DNA from: Corynebacterium sp. CNCTC7651
GTDB lineage: Bacteria > Actinomycetota > Actinomycetes > Mycobacteriales > Mycobacteriaceae
Length of the DNA stretch: 64,000 bases
NCBI RefSeq assembly: GCF_021496665.1
Contig: NZ_CP071246.1
Location: forward strand, 1,364,001-1,428,000
Reading direction: 5' to 3'
The translations under genes were made by a program, and so were the position numbers. Of this stretch, positions 36,519-44,838 are shown in pieces. The first letter of the stretch is position 1; the number at the start of each line of letters is the position of its first letter. Under the pieces are notes generated by a model that was not told the DNA's origin, ran no database searches, and saw only the letters and a list, made by a program, of their open reading frames with translations.

Positions 36519-38318
36519 CTACCCCGCGAGCGGGGCGGTCTCCTTACGCACCAGCTCGAGCACCTGGTCCACAATGCGATCGGCCGGAACCTCAAGGGTC
36601 TCGCCGCCGCGAATGCGCAGCTCAACAATGCCGTCGGCGAAGCTGCGGCCCAGGATCACCAGGAACGGCATGCCCAGAAGCTCGGCGTCCTTGAATTTGA
36701 CTCCGGGCGAGACCTTAGGGCGATCGTCGAAAAGCACTTCGAGCCCGGCGGAGTCGAACTCGGCGACCAGCCGCTCGCCGGCCTCGAGCGCGGCGGCATC
36801 CTTGTTCGCCACGGCAACGTGCACCTGGTACGGCGCGATGGCGACGGGCCAGACCAGGCCCTTGTCGTCGTGGCGCTGCTCGGCCACGACCGCCATCATG
36901 CGGGAGACGCCAATGCCGTAGGAACCCATGGTGGGCACGGCGCGCTTGCCGTTCTCGTCCAAGATCTGCACGTCCATGGCCTCGGTGTACTTGCGGCCGA
37001 GCTGGAAGATGTGGCCCATCTCAATGCCGCGTGCGAGCTCCAGAGTGCCGTTGCCGGACGGGGACGGGTCGCCCTCCTTGATCTCGGCGGCCTCCACGAA
37101 GCCGTCGACGGTGAAGTCGCGCCCAGCAACAAGGCCGACGACGTGCTTCTGCGGGGCATCGGCCCCCGTGATCCAGCTGGTGCCGTCCACCACGCGCGGG
37201 TCCGCGAGCACACGGACACCGTTTGCGGCCAGCGCGCGCGGGCCGACGTAGCCCTTGACCAGGAAGCCAGACTTGGCAAAGTCCTCCTCGCTGGCAAGCT
37301 CAAACGTGGCCGGCTCGAGGGAGGCTTCGAGGCGCTTCTCGTCCAGCTCGCGGTCGCCCGGAATGAGCACGCCAACAAGCTGCGGGCCCACCGGCTCGCC
37401 CTCTTCGGTCACCGCGCGCGGGTCGTCCACCTTGATCACCATGCACTTGAGGGTGTCGGCGGCGGTGACCTCGCGATCGTCGATACGCACGCCCGCCCCG
37501 TTCGCCCAGTCCACCAGCGCGGCGATGGTCTCGGATGCCGGGGTGTCGCGCTCCACCGGCTCGGGCAGCCCCTCGATCGAGCGCGCCGGCGGCACGACCG
37601 TGGTCACGGCCTCCACGTTCGCCGCGAAGTCGCCTGCGGTGGAGACCACAAAGGTGTCCTCACCGTTTTCGGAGTACGCAAGGAATTCTTCGGACGCGGA
37701 GCCGCCCATCGCACCGGAGGTGGCCTTGCAGATCTCGTACTTCAGCCCCACGCGGTCAAACACACGCTGGTACGCGGCGCGGTGCTTGGCGTAGGACTCC
37801 GCCAGCCCCTCATCCGTCATGTCGAAGGAGTAGCTGTCCTTCATCACAAACTCGCGGCCGCGCAAGATGCCCGCACGCGGACGTGCCTCATCGCGGTACT
37901 TGGTCTGGATCTGGTACAGCGTCACCGGGAAGTCCTTGTAGGAGCTGTACAGGTCTTTCACCTGCTGGGTGAACATCTCCTCGTGCGTCGGGCCCAGCAG
38001 CATGTCCGCGCCCTTGCGGTCCTTCAGGCGGAACAGATCATCGCCGTACTCGGACCAGCGGTTCGTCGCCTCATACGGCTCGCGGGGCAAAAGCGCCGGG
38101 AACAGCAGCTCCTGGGCGCCCATCGCGTCCATTTCCTCGCGCACAATGCCCTCGATCTTGCGCAGCGTGCGCAGGCCAAGCGGCAGCCAGGAGTACACGC
38201 CTGGGGCGGCGCGGCGCACGTAGCCGGCGCGCACGAGCAGCTTGTGGCTGGGCACCTCCGCGTCGGCAGGATCTTCGCGCAACGTGCGCAGGAATAGCTC
38301 TGACAGGCGTGTGATCAT
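36519..38318 (-). CDS. proS: Prolyl-tRNA synthetase
   Basis: The 599-residue class II synthetase is the bacterial type with an editing (INS) insertion. Motif 2 region [23 protein letters not shown] and motif 3 [12 protein letters not shown] are clear, and the opening [21 protein letters not shown] with [23 protein letters not shown] is standard. The editing domain lies about between residues 225 and 400. The ATG at 38318 fits the family; a longer upstream reading would overlap the divergent yaaA. A T-variant of the 11-mer is at 36725-36735. Confidence 0.96.
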   Translation of the reverse strand: MITRLSELFLRTLREDPADAEVPSHKLLVRAGYVRRAAPGVYSWLPLGLRTLRKIEGIVREEMDAMGAQELLFPALLPREPYEATNRWSEYGDDLFRLKDRKGADMLLGPTHEEMFTQQVKDLYSSYKDFPVTLYQIQTKYRDEARPRAGILRGREFVMKDSYSFDMTDEGLAESYAKHRAAYQRVFDRVGLKYEICKATSGAMGGSASEEFLAYSENGEDTFVVSTAGDFAANVEAVTTVVPPARSIEGLPEPVERDTPASETIAALVDWANGAGVRIDDREVTAADTLKCMVIKVDDPRAVTEEGEPVGPQLVGVLIPGDRELDEKRLEASLEPATFELASEEDFAKSGFLVKGYVGPRALAANGVRVLADPRVVDGTSWITGADAPQKHVVGLVAGRDFTVDGFVEAAEIKEGDPSPSGNGTLELARGIEMGHIFQLGRKYTEAMDVQILDENGKRAVPTMGSYGIGVSRMMAVVAEQRHDDKGLVWPVAIAPYQVHVAVANKDAAALEAGERLVAEFDSAGLEVLFDDRPKVSPGVKFKDAELLGMPFLVILGRSFADGIVELRIRGGETLEVPADRIVDQVLELVRKETAPLAG

Positions 38319-38336
38319 GAACGCAAATCCTACCGT

Positions 38337-38342
38337 TAGGGT
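38337..38342 (+). promoter_or_regulatory. -10 element TAGGGT of yaaA, probable leaderless start
   Basis: TAGGGT ends 7 nt before the ATG at 38350, and the intervening TTTTGCC is not a ribosome site. Confidence 0.5.
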
Positions 38343-38349
38343 TTTTGCC

Positions 38350-39105
38350 ATGCTGATCGTGCTCCCACCTTCCGAAACCAAAGCTCCCGGCGGCGAGCCG
38401 GACGGCATCGATTGCTCCTTCCCTACCCTTGACCCCATCCGGGCCACGCTTATCGACGCTCTTTCGAACACCCCAATCGACACCATGATGGCCGAGCTGA
38501 AAATCCCGGCCGGCAAGCGCACGGAGGCCGAGGAGAACCTGCAGCTGCGCACCGCGCCCGTTATGCCGGCGATTCACCGCTACACCGGGGTGCTCTACGA
38601 CGCGCTCGACGCTGGTTCGCTTTCCGACGACGCATTGCACCACCTCGCCGTCGGATCCGCCCTGTTCGGTCTTGTGCGTGCGAATGACATGATTCCGCGT
38701 TACCGCCTTTCCGGCGGGTCGAAGTTGGGTGGACGGACGATGCGTGCCTGGTGGGGGACATCGGTTAGCCAGGCGTTGGCCACTGCCGCCGAGGAGCACG
38801 GCCTCATCCTGGACCTGCGCTCCGGCGCGTACCAGCAGCTCGGCCCGGTGCCGGCCGGCGTGCCGTGTGTGACCGTGCGGGTGGAAAACGTGCTCGCGGA
38901 CGGCACTCGCAAGGTGGTCAGCCACTTTAACAAGCACTACAAGGGCGAACTGGCGCGGGACATGGCGCTCTTGGCCGCCCGCGAAGGCGGCACACCGGGG
39001 ATTCGTGATGCTGACGAGCTCGCCGATGCGGCTTCCGAGGCCGGCTTCGACGTGGAGGTGCGTGGCGACGAACTCACGCTCCTAGTCGGCGGCTCCCGGG
39101 AGTGA
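38350..39105 (+). CDS. yaaA: YaaA/UPF0246 (DUF328) peroxide-stress protein
   Basis: The 251-residue protein matches the YaaA family, in which the E. coli member limits free iron during hydrogen peroxide stress and binds DNA. The N-terminal LPPSETK motif and the segment [13 protein letters not shown] are typical, as are [22 protein letters not shown] and [26 protein letters not shown]. It starts 32 bp from the divergent proS start and appears leaderless. An exact copy of the 11-mer lies at 38448-38458 within codons for LID. Confidence 0.9.
   Translation: MLIVLPPSETKAPGGEPDGIDCSFPTLDPIRATLIDALSNTPIDTMMAELKIPAGKRTEAEENLQLRTAPVMPAIHRYTGVLYDALDAGSLSDDALHHLAVGSALFGLVRANDMIPRYRLSGGSKLGGRTMRAWWGTSVSQALATAAEEHGLILDLRSGAYQQLGPVPAGVPCVTVRVENVLADGTRKVVSHFNKHYKGELARDMALLAAREGGTPGIRDADELADAASEAGFDVEVRGDELTLLVGGSRE
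38448..38458 (+). repeat. GCTTATCGACG oligomer, copy 7 (in yaaA)
   Basis: This is an exact copy, read in the coding direction as Leu-Ile-Asp. Confidence 0.8.
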
Positions 39106-39138
39106 TTCCAGCGCCGAGACGTCATTCGTACTTTTGGA

Positions 39139-39200
39139 ATAGCTCGATTTGGGCCCTTTTTGCCCCTCCGGGAGCCCAAAATCGGCCCAAATCGAGCTAT
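39139..39200. repeat. Long inverted repeat between yaaA and the DUF1648 gene
   Basis: Perfect 17-bp arms (ATAGCTCGATTTGGGCC at 39139-39155 and its complement at 39184-39200) flank a 28-nt loop holding CTTTTTGCCCC and CGGGAG. It may terminate yaaA, but the arms are longer and more AT-rich than the other terminators here. Confidence 0.85.
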
Positions 39201-39253
39201 CGCTTTTCTATAGATGCGCGGAGACGGGAGGGCATCTGGCCAAATAGCCCTGA

Positions 39254-39259
39254 TACGGT
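39254..39259 (+). promoter_or_regulatory. -10 element TACGGT, probable leaderless start
   Basis: TACGGT ends 8 nt before the ATG at 39268, without a Shine-Dalgarno sequence. Confidence 0.45.
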
Positions 39260-39267
39260 TCATTCTC

Positions 39268-40002
39268 ATGAAGCCCCGCACCGCCTTCACCGCCACTGCC
39301 CTGATTTACGCAGCCGCGCTGGCGTACGTGCTGCTGCGGTGGGATGCGATTCCGGACCCGGTGGCAACGCACATCGGCATCACCGGCGAACCCGATGCGT
39401 GGCGGCCGAAGACGTTTCTCTCGGTAACGGCGGTGACATGGATCGGTGTCGCAGCCTCGCTTGGGATTGCCCTGTGTTTGCCGCCCGTTTCGCTCGCAGG
39501 GGCCCGCAGGGAGGTAGCGCCGACTAGCACGATCCCGTTCTCGGCGTCGGCGGCGCAGCGCACCCGAGTGCTGGCAGGTCAAACGCACGAGATGCTTGGA
39601 GGGGTGCTGGTAGCAACGGCGATGCTGCTCGCGGTGACCCAGGTGATGATAGTGTTCCCGGACCACATTCCTTTTTGGCTGTTCGGCATCCTGTTCGTGG
39701 CCTACATGGCGGCAGTGATTTGGGTGACGGCGCGCCTGCTTCGGTCCGGTAAGCAGCTGCAGGCCGAGATCGCGGCCGATGCCGAGGAAGAGCAACGCAT
39801 CGCGCGCCTGAACCTGAAGGTCTCCGGCATGGGAACGTACAACGAGCCGGAGGATCCGATGGCGGCGTGTGTGCTGCCGACGGCACCGGACAAGGTGCAG
39901 GTCAACACCGCGCACCCTCAAGCAAAGGGGTACCTCCGCCGCTTGGTTGCGGGCATTGCGCTTCCCATCGTGGCGATTGTGCTGATCCTTGTTTTCATCT
40001 AG
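39268..40002 (+). CDS. DUF1648 domain membrane protein
   Basis: The 244-residue protein has four to five membrane segments. The first part (PDPVATHIGITGEPDAWRPKTFLS) matches DUF1648, seen in SdpI-like immunity proteins and other Gram-positive membrane proteins. A cytoplasmic helical and acidic region (about 165-215, AEIAADAEEEQRIARL) precedes the last membrane segment. No function is established for such stand-alone members. It precedes the nuclease gene by 4 bp. Confidence 0.75.
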   Translation: MKPRTAFTATALIYAAALAYVLLRWDAIPDPVATHIGITGEPDAWRPKTFLSVTAVTWIGVAASLGIALCLPPVSLAGARREVAPTSTIPFSASAAQRTRVLAGQTHEMLGGVLVATAMLLAVTQVMIVFPDHIPFWLFGILFVAYMAAVIWVTARLLRSGKQLQAEIAADAEEEQRIARLNLKVSGMGTYNEPEDPMAACVLPTAPDKVQVNTAHPQAKGYLRRLVAGIALPIVAIVLILVFI

Positions 40003-40006
40003 GCCC

Positions 40007-40702
40007 ATGGCATCGAGCAAAGTTCCGTGCACGCGCAGCCGCACACGCAACCGCCGCCGCGATGCCTTCCGCCTCCTGCTCGCCATCGCGATCGCAGCGG
40101 CGGCGATCACCGCCATCGCAGTCGCCGTCCGCACGTGGCAAGGGCACGACCCGGACGCAGTGACTGTGGAGAAGATCGTCGACGGCGACACGATCGACAT
40201 CCGCCGCGACGGCGAAACCACCCGCGTTCGCCTCCTGAACATCGATACGCCCGAACAGGGCGAGTGCCTTTTCGACGAATCCGCCCATCGTCTCACCGAG
40301 CTCATCCCGCCCGGCAGCGCTGTAAGGCTGGAGTACGACGTGGAGCGCCAGGACCGCTACGGGCGCGACCTCGCGGGCGTCTACGCGGATACTTCCGACG
40401 GCAAGATCCTGGTCAACGAGGTGATGGTCCGCGAGGGTCTTGCCCGCGCCGTCGAGTACCAGCCAAATACCCGCTTCTCCGCCGCAATCCGTGCCGCAGA
40501 GGTGGAAGCGAACAACGCCCACCTGGGCATCCACGGTGTTCCGCCGACGTGTTTGTTGCCAACGGACGTAGCCAAGCAAGCTCTGGAGCGGTACACGCAG
40601 GACCCGGACCCGTTCTACAAGGCCGTGATGCGCGATGCCGTGGAGCGCACGCCGAACTTCACGTATCGGGAGCCGGCGCTGGCGTTCATCGATAGCCTGT
40701 AG
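40007..40702 (+). CDS. Membrane-anchored thermonuclease-family protein
   Basis: The 231-residue protein has a basic N terminus and one membrane segment (about 20-45), then a staphylococcal-nuclease fold. The conserved residues are visible: VDGDTIDI, the first catalytic Arg with Glu in TRVRLLNIDTPEQ, and the second Arg in DRYGRDLAGVY. It probably degrades extracellular nucleic acid at the cell surface for phosphate or nucleotide supply, or in DNA processing. A near-copy of the T-variant oligomer (CCTTTTCGACG) occurs at about 40267-40277. Confidence 0.85.
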   Translation: MASSKVPCTRSRTRNRRRDAFRLLLAIAIAAAAITAIAVAVRTWQGHDPDAVTVEKIVDGDTIDIRRDGETTRVRLLNIDTPEQGECLFDESAHRLTELIPPGSAVRLEYDVERQDRYGRDLAGVYADTSDGKILVNEVMVREGLARAVEYQPNTRFSAAIRAAEVEANNAHLGIHGVPPTCLLPTDVAKQALERYTQDPDPFYKAVMRDAVERTPNFTYREPALAFIDSL

Positions 40703-40704
40703 GC

Positions 40705-41430
40705 ATGCACGAACAAGCGCGGGAGATTCTGGCAGGCGCCACACACATCGAGGTGTTCACGGGCGCGGGCATGAGCGCCGATAGCGGCATTGCCACGTAC
40801 CGCGACGCGGTCACCGGGCTGTGGGAGAACGTGGACCCGCAGGCCATGGCGTCCATCGACGCATGGCACCTCGACCCAGAGACCATGTTCGCCTGGTACC
40901 TCTGGCGCGCCCATCTGGCGCAGCAGGCGGAGCCGAACGCGGGCCACATTGCGATCGCGAACATGGCCGGCGCGACCGTGACCACGCAGAACATCGACAA
41001 CCTGCACGAGCGAGCGGGGTCCAAGAACGTGGTGCACCTGCACGGCTCGCTGTTCGACTTCCGCTGCTCCCACTGCGATACGCCCTACACCGCTCCGATC
41101 GACATCCCCAACGAGCAGGTGCCGGCAATTACCCCGCCGAAGTGCCCGGTCTGCGGCGGGGCTGTGCGTCCCGGCGTGGTGTGGTTCGGGGAGGCATTGC
41201 CTGACGACGCTTTCTTGGAAGCCGAGCGGCGCATGAAAACCGCGGACGCAGTATTGATTGTGGGCACCTCCGGCGTCGTATTCCCCGCCGCCGGTCTGCC
41301 GCTCATGGCGCACGCGAGAGAGATCCCGATCGTGGAGGTCACCCCGATGCGCACTGACCTCTCCCCCTTGGCCACCGTGGTCGTGGAGGACACCGCGGCG
41401 CACGCGCTGCCGCTGATCCTGCCGCAGTAG
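40705..41430 (+). CDS. cobB: NAD-dependent protein deacylase (sirtuin)
   Basis: The 241-residue enzyme removes acyl groups from lysine with NAD. The sirtuin motifs are intact: GAGMSADSGIATYRD, TQNIDNLHERAG, the catalytic histidine in VHLHGSLF, and zinc cysteines CSHC and CPVCGG followed by VRPGVVWFGE. The gene starts 2 bp after the nuclease stop, so the two are probably cotranscribed. It converges with the toxin gene yoeB, the stops being adjacent. Confidence 0.93.
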   Translation: MHEQAREILAGATHIEVFTGAGMSADSGIATYRDAVTGLWENVDPQAMASIDAWHLDPETMFAWYLWRAHLAQQAEPNAGHIAIANMAGATVTTQNIDNLHERAGSKNVVHLHGSLFDFRCSHCDTPYTAPIDIPNEQVPAITPPKCPVCGGAVRPGVVWFGEALPDDAFLEAERRMKTADAVLIVGTSGVVFPAAGLPLMAHAREIPIVEVTPMRTDLSPLATVVVEDTAAHALPLILPQ

Positions 41431-41685
41431 CTAGTAGTGGTAACGGGCTTGCAGGATGACGAGATCTCGGCCCTCGACGAGATAGACGAGACGGTGTTCC
41501 TGGGTGATTCGACGCGACCAAGCCCCCTCGGCACCGTATTTCAAGGGCTCCGGTTTGCCAATTCCCTCAAACGGATCCCGCAGCATATCTTTCAGTAGCT
41601 GATTGATCCGCTTTAGCGTCTTCCGATCCTCGTTTTGCCAGTAGGTGTAGTCCTCCCAGGCATTGAGATCCCATACCAAATGCAT
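41431..41685 (-). CDS. yoeB: Toxin YoeB (Txe/YoeB mRNA interferase)
   Basis: The 84-residue protein is a RelE-superfamily ribosome-dependent mRNA interferase. Recognisable residues are the opening WDLNAWEDYTYWQNEDRKTL, the active-site Glu in DPFEGIGKPEPLK, the Arg in WSRRITQEHRLVY and the C-terminal catalytic His in ARYHY. The ATG at 41685 forms a TGATG junction with the antitoxin stop (a GTG at 41688 is alternative). Length and all catalytic positions are normal, so the toxin should be active. Confidence 0.93.
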   Translation of the reverse strand: MHLVWDLNAWEDYTYWQNEDRKTLKRINQLLKDMLRDPFEGIGKPEPLKYGAEGAWSRRITQEHRLVYLVEGRDLVILQARYHY

Positions 41686-41936
41686 CACGCATCAAGGTCG
41701 AGTTCGTGTTCCTCAAACCGCCCGGCGCGAGCGTTTTCGTAAGACTCCATCAGTCGACGCGCATTCGCTGGTGACCTGAAGAGGTAAGCGGTTTCTACCC
41801 ACGCGGCATAGTCATCAGCCGGCATGATGACTACGTTCCCGTGGCGGGAAGCCACCTCGATAGCTTCCCGATCGCTATTAACCTGCTCAAGCAGCGGAAA
41901 AAACGTTCGGCGAGCTTCACTAGCGCTCATCGTCAT
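41685..41936 (-). CDS. yefM: Antitoxin YefM (Phd/YefM family)
   Basis: The 83-residue antitoxin starts MTMSASEARRTFFPLLEQVNSDREAIEVAS and has the Phd/YefM DNA-binding fold (VVIMPADDYAAWVET), then an acidic toxin-neutralising tail ending ELDLDA. GGAGGAG lies 9 nt before the ATG at 41936. The antitoxin precedes and is coupled to the toxin as in the canonical operon. A palindromic operator overlaps the promoter. Confidence 0.92.
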   Translation of the reverse strand: MTMSASEARRTFFPLLEQVNSDREAIEVASRHGNVVIMPADDYAAWVETAYLFRSPANARRLMESYENARAGRFEEHELDLDA

Positions 41937-41966
41937 CGTTGAAATCTCCTCCCCACCACTAAACAA

Positions 41967-41988
41967 CTGGTACCAGAAAATTGTACCA
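41967..41988 (-). promoter_or_regulatory. yefM-yoeB promoter with palindromic operator
   Basis: The minus strand shows TACAAT (41985-41980) as -10. The perfect palindrome CTGGTACCAG (41967-41976) and the spaced arms TGGTAC and GTACCA (41968-41988) overlap it. YefM operators in other bacteria centre on TGTACA-like cores, so autoregulation here is likely. Confidence 0.6.
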
Positions 41989-42011
41989 CCCGAATCTTTG
42001 CTGAAAAACCC

Positions 42012-42611
42012 TTAAATAATCCGGCGCTGGCGGGCGGCTTCCACCGCCGCAGTGCGGTTATCCACGCCGAGCTTGGCGTAGATGTGGATCAGGTGCGTCT
42101 TCACCGTCGCCTGGGAGATGAAAAGCTGCTGCGCGATTTCGCGGTTGGAAGCGCCGGTCTGTAGGGCCTGCAACAGCTCGATCTCGCGGGCGGAGAGAGC
42201 CTCGTCCGGACGCATGACGCGCTCCGCCAGCACGTTGGCTACTTGGGGTGAGAGTGCGCGCTCGCGGCGGGCTGCGCGGAGCACCGCATCGTGCAGCTGC
42301 TCCTCGGGTGCATCTTTCAGCAGGTAGCCCATGGCGCCCGCTTCGACGGCGGCGACGACATCGGCCTGGGTGTCGTAGGTGGTCAGGATGAGCACCGGCG
42401 GGCCGCCGGCTTCTGCCAGCCGGCGCGTCAGGTCGATGCCGCTTGCGCCGGGCATCTGGATGTCGCTGACCACAAGGTCCACCTCGTCCGGCACATCGGC
42501 GGTGCCGTCGGAGGCTTCAGCCACCACAGTGATGTCGCCGAACGAGTCGAGCACGGCGCGTAAGCCGGCGCGGACGACTGGGTGATCGTCGATGAGCATG
42601 ATACGCAGCAT
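42012..42611 (-). CDS. NarL/LuxR-family response regulator
   Basis: The 199-residue protein has a receiver domain (acidic pair at 8-9, phospho-acceptor Asp50 in VVSDIQMPG, Lys in YLLKDAPEE). Its C-terminal LuxR-type helix-turn-helix reads LSAREIELLQALQTGASNREIAQQLFISQATVKTHL. It is coupled to the sensor kinase by a TGATG junction. The pair is divergent from an ABC transporter, its most likely regulatory target. The stimulus is not readable; cell-envelope stress is common for such arrangements. Confidence 0.92.
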   Translation of the reverse strand: MLRIMLIDDHPVVRAGLRAVLDSFGDITVVAEASDGTADVPDEVDLVVSDIQMPGASGIDLTRRLAEAGGPPVLILTTYDTQADVVAAVEAGAMGYLLKDAPEEQLHDAVLRAARRERALSPQVANVLAERVMRPDEALSAREIELLQALQTGASNREIAQQLFISQATVKTHLIHIYAKLGVDNRTAAVEAARQRRII

Positions 42612-43729
42612 CAGTCCTCCTTCAGCGGCAGGGTGGCGGCCAGTACGTTGCCCTCCACGGTGAGGGTGCCGCCGATCTCTTCAACGCGGGCGCGCAAGCC
42701 TTTCAGGCCGAACCCCTCGGGGCCGGTGATGCCGCGGCCGTTGTCGAAGACATCGACAGTCGCTTCGTCGCCCAGCCTATCCACCGTCACCACGGCAAGC
42801 GACGCTCCGGCGTGGCGCACGACGTTGCTGAGGCTCTCGCGCACCACGCGCTCCGCCACAGAGGCCGCGGGTTCCGGCAGGTCAACGGCGTTGACGCGCA
42901 CCTCAAGCGGAGAACCGAGCGCGCGCTGGCGGGCTTCGGCGGCGCGCGCGAGCCGTTCGATCCGTGCCGTCAGCGGCTCCCCGGCACCTGCGGCGTTGCC
43001 GGCGACGAAGCGGCGCGCCTCCGCAAGATTGTCGGCTGCGACTTCCCGGATGGTACTGAGGGTCTCGCGGGCTGGCTGTGCGCCGTCGATAAGCGAAAGC
43101 TCCTTGTCCAGCGCGCGGCCGAGGAGCACGATGGAGCTCAGTCCCTGCGCCATGGTGTCGTGCACCTCGCGGGAGAGGCGCGTGCGTTCCTCGGCCACGC
43201 CGGCGGCGTGCTCGGCGGCGGACAGGTCGCGTTGAGCGGCCTCGAGATCCGCGGCAACCTTGCGGTAATGCTCCGCATCCGCCCGCAGCGCCTGGTAGGC
43301 GTGGACAATGCCGATCGCCATGATGGAGCCAATCGTGGGGCCAATCAATCCGCCCATGCCGTTCGCAGGCACGGTCACGCTCAAGGTGTAGGCCAGAAGC
43401 CCGGCGGTGACCGCAATCCCCCACCTAGCGGGGAGCACGAAACAGGCGACCATGACCAGCGGAAACTCCAACCACACAAAGCTGGGAGACAGCGCCGCCA
43501 GCACCACCCACAGCAAAATCACCACAGTTAACCACAGCGCCGCCTGCGCTTGCGTGTATGAATACCCGCGGTTCTGGTGCACGGTGCCGAAGAGATACGC
43601 GGCGGCGAACGCGGCTGCCGCCGCAACCGTGGACCAGTGCTGCGCACCGACAAGCCCCACGAGCAGCAGCACAGCGACGAGGACGTGCACGCTCACGCGC
43701 AGGGTGGCCATGATGCGGTGTGTGGTCAT
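42611..43729 (-). CDS. HisKA_3 (DesK/NarX-type) sensor histidine kinase
   Basis: The product of about 372 residues has five to six N-terminal membrane segments and no large extracellular domain. A coiled-coil linker (YRKVAADLEAAQRDLSAAEHAAG) leads to the HisKA_3 phospho-acceptor in RLSREVHDTMAQGL (about residue 185), then an ATPase domain (RESLSNVVRHAGAS ... DNGRGI ... GFGLKGLRARVEEIGG). Membrane-only sensing kinases next to ABC transporters often detect antimicrobial or lipid perturbation through the membrane. The start is set at the first ATG, since a GTG 84 bp further upstream lies beyond the palindrome and lacks support. An exact 11-mer copy is at 43084-43094. Confidence 0.9.
   Translation of the reverse strand: MTTHRIMATLRVSVHVLVAVLLLVGLVGAQHWSTVAAAAAFAAAYLFGTVHQNRGYSYTQAQAALWLTVVILLWVVLAALSPSFVWLEFPLVMVACFVLPARWGIAVTAGLLAYTLSVTVPANGMGGLIGPTIGSIMAIGIVHAYQALRADAEHYRKVAADLEAAQRDLSAAEHAAGVAEERTRLSREVHDTMAQGLSSIVLLGRALDKELSLIDGAQPARETLSTIREVAADNLAEARRFVAGNAAGAGEPLTARIERLARAAEARQRALGSPLEVRVNAVDLPEPAASVAERVVRESLSNVVRHAGASLAVVTVDRLGDEATVDVFDNGRGITGPEGFGLKGLRARVEEIGGTLTVEGNVLAATLPLKED
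43084..43094 (-). repeat. GCTTATCGACG oligomer, copy 8 (in histidine kinase gene)
   Basis: This is an exact copy, read in the coding direction as Leu-Ile-Asp-Gly. Confidence 0.8.
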
Positions 43730-43780
43730 GAGCGCCACCCTAGCCCCACTCGGACTCCTGCCCCACCTGGTTTCCCCGTA

Positions 43781-43798
43781 ATCAACCGATCGGTTGAT
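43781..43798. promoter_or_regulatory. 18-bp perfect palindrome between kinase and ABC transporter genes
   Basis: ATCAACCGATCGGTTGAT is a perfect palindrome in the divergent promoter region of about 130 bp. Its form (two 9-bp half sites without spacer) resembles TetR-family operators more than NarL-type sites, but it could be the response regulator's site. Confidence 0.6.
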
Positions 43799-43857
43799 CA
43801 GTTTCTCAACCACCTTCCCGATGTGACAACACGCAGGTCAAGGCCACAATTGGGGCC

Positions 43858-44838
43858 ATGTTCGTTGGTATTCGTGAAATCAAGAAGGCGAAGGGGCGCT
43901 TCGGGCTGATTGTGGGCACCGTCGCGCTGATCACCCTTCTGGTTGTTGTCCTGACCGGTCTCACGTCGGGACTTGGCAAGCAAAACACTTCCGCGCTGGA
44001 GGCGCTCGCACCCGAGGCTGTCGTGTTCGACGACCCGGCCGAGCCGTCCTTCACCACCTCCCGCGTCGACGCGCAGCCAGGCATGGTGCCGCTGGGCACC
44101 GGCCAGACGCTCATGCAGGGCGCAAGCGGCGAAGAAGAGTCCGTGGGCATCCTCAGCCTCCCGGCAGGCACCGAACTGCCCGGGGGCCAGGTGCTTGCCG
44201 ACGGCGCCGTGGCCTCCAGCTCCCTCGGCTTAAGCGCCGGCGAAACCATCCGCCTCGGCGGCACCGAAACCGTCGTGGACGCAATCGCGGATGACCTGCA
44301 GTACTCTCATACCCCGGTGGTATGGGTGCCTACCGATATCTGGCAGCAGGCGTTCCACACTGATGCGGACGGCACCGTCCTCTTGTCCGACGACCCGAAC
44401 GCCGCCGGCGGCGTCACTCTCAAGGAATCTTTCCAGGGTCTGCCGGCGTACGCGTCCGAGCAGGGGTCCCTGATGATGATCCAGGGCTTCCTCTACGCCA
44501 TCGCGGCACTGGTCATCATCGCCTTCCTCAGCGTGTGGACGATGCAGCGCACCCGCGTCCTGGCCATCCTCAAGGCCATCGGCGCATCCAACAAGTACCT
44601 GCTCAAGGATGCCCTCGGCCAGTCCGCAATCCTGCTCGCCATCGGTGTGACCGTTGGCGGACTGGCAGCCCTTGGCATCGGCATGACCATGGCCGGCGTG
44701 GCACCGTTCACCCTCTCCGCCCCCGTCATCGCCGCTCCCCCGGCCGCAGTGTGGGTGCTCGGCATGGCCGGCGCACTCATTGCCACCCGCTCCATCACCA
44801 AAGTCAACCCGCAAAGCGCACTCGGAGGTGTCGCATAA
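43858..44838 (+). CDS. ABC transporter permease, FtsX/MacB type
   Basis: The 326-residue protein has one N-terminal membrane segment, a large extracytoplasmic domain (about 40-205), and three C-terminal membrane segments in an FtsX-like domain (ALVIIAFLSVWTMQRTRVLAILKAIGASNKYLLKDALGQSAIL). This architecture belongs to type VII ABC systems that work on envelope substrates by mechanotransmission rather than classical transport. Its TAA stop overlaps the ATG of the ATPase gene by one base. Divergence from a two-component system suggests stimulus-dependent expression. Confidence 0.9.
   Translation: MFVGIREIKKAKGRFGLIVGTVALITLLVVVLTGLTSGLGKQNTSALEALAPEAVVFDDPAEPSFTTSRVDAQPGMVPLGTGQTLMQGASGEEESVGILSLPAGTELPGGQVLADGAVASSSLGLSAGETIRLGGTETVVDAIADDLQYSHTPVVWVPTDIWQQAFHTDADGTVLLSDDPNAAGGVTLKESFQGLPAYASEQGSLMMIQGFLYAIAALVIIAFLSVWTMQRTRVLAILKAIGASNKYLLKDALGQSAILLAIGVTVGGLAALGIGMTMAGVAPFTLSAPVIAAPPAAVWVLGMAGALIATRSITKVNPQSALGGVA

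Noticed and set aside
36471..38297. Open frame of about 600 codons opposite proS
   Set aside because: It is a shadow of proS, with no motif or start signal.
41431..41936. Phage or plasmid remnant around the toxin-antitoxin genes
   Set aside because: There is no integrase, attachment repeat or compositional break next to the module.
42611..43813. GTG start for the sensor kinase at 43813
   Set aside because: It would add a hydrophilic 28-residue leader translated through the 18-bp palindrome and has no ribosome site; the ATG just before the first membrane helix fits better.
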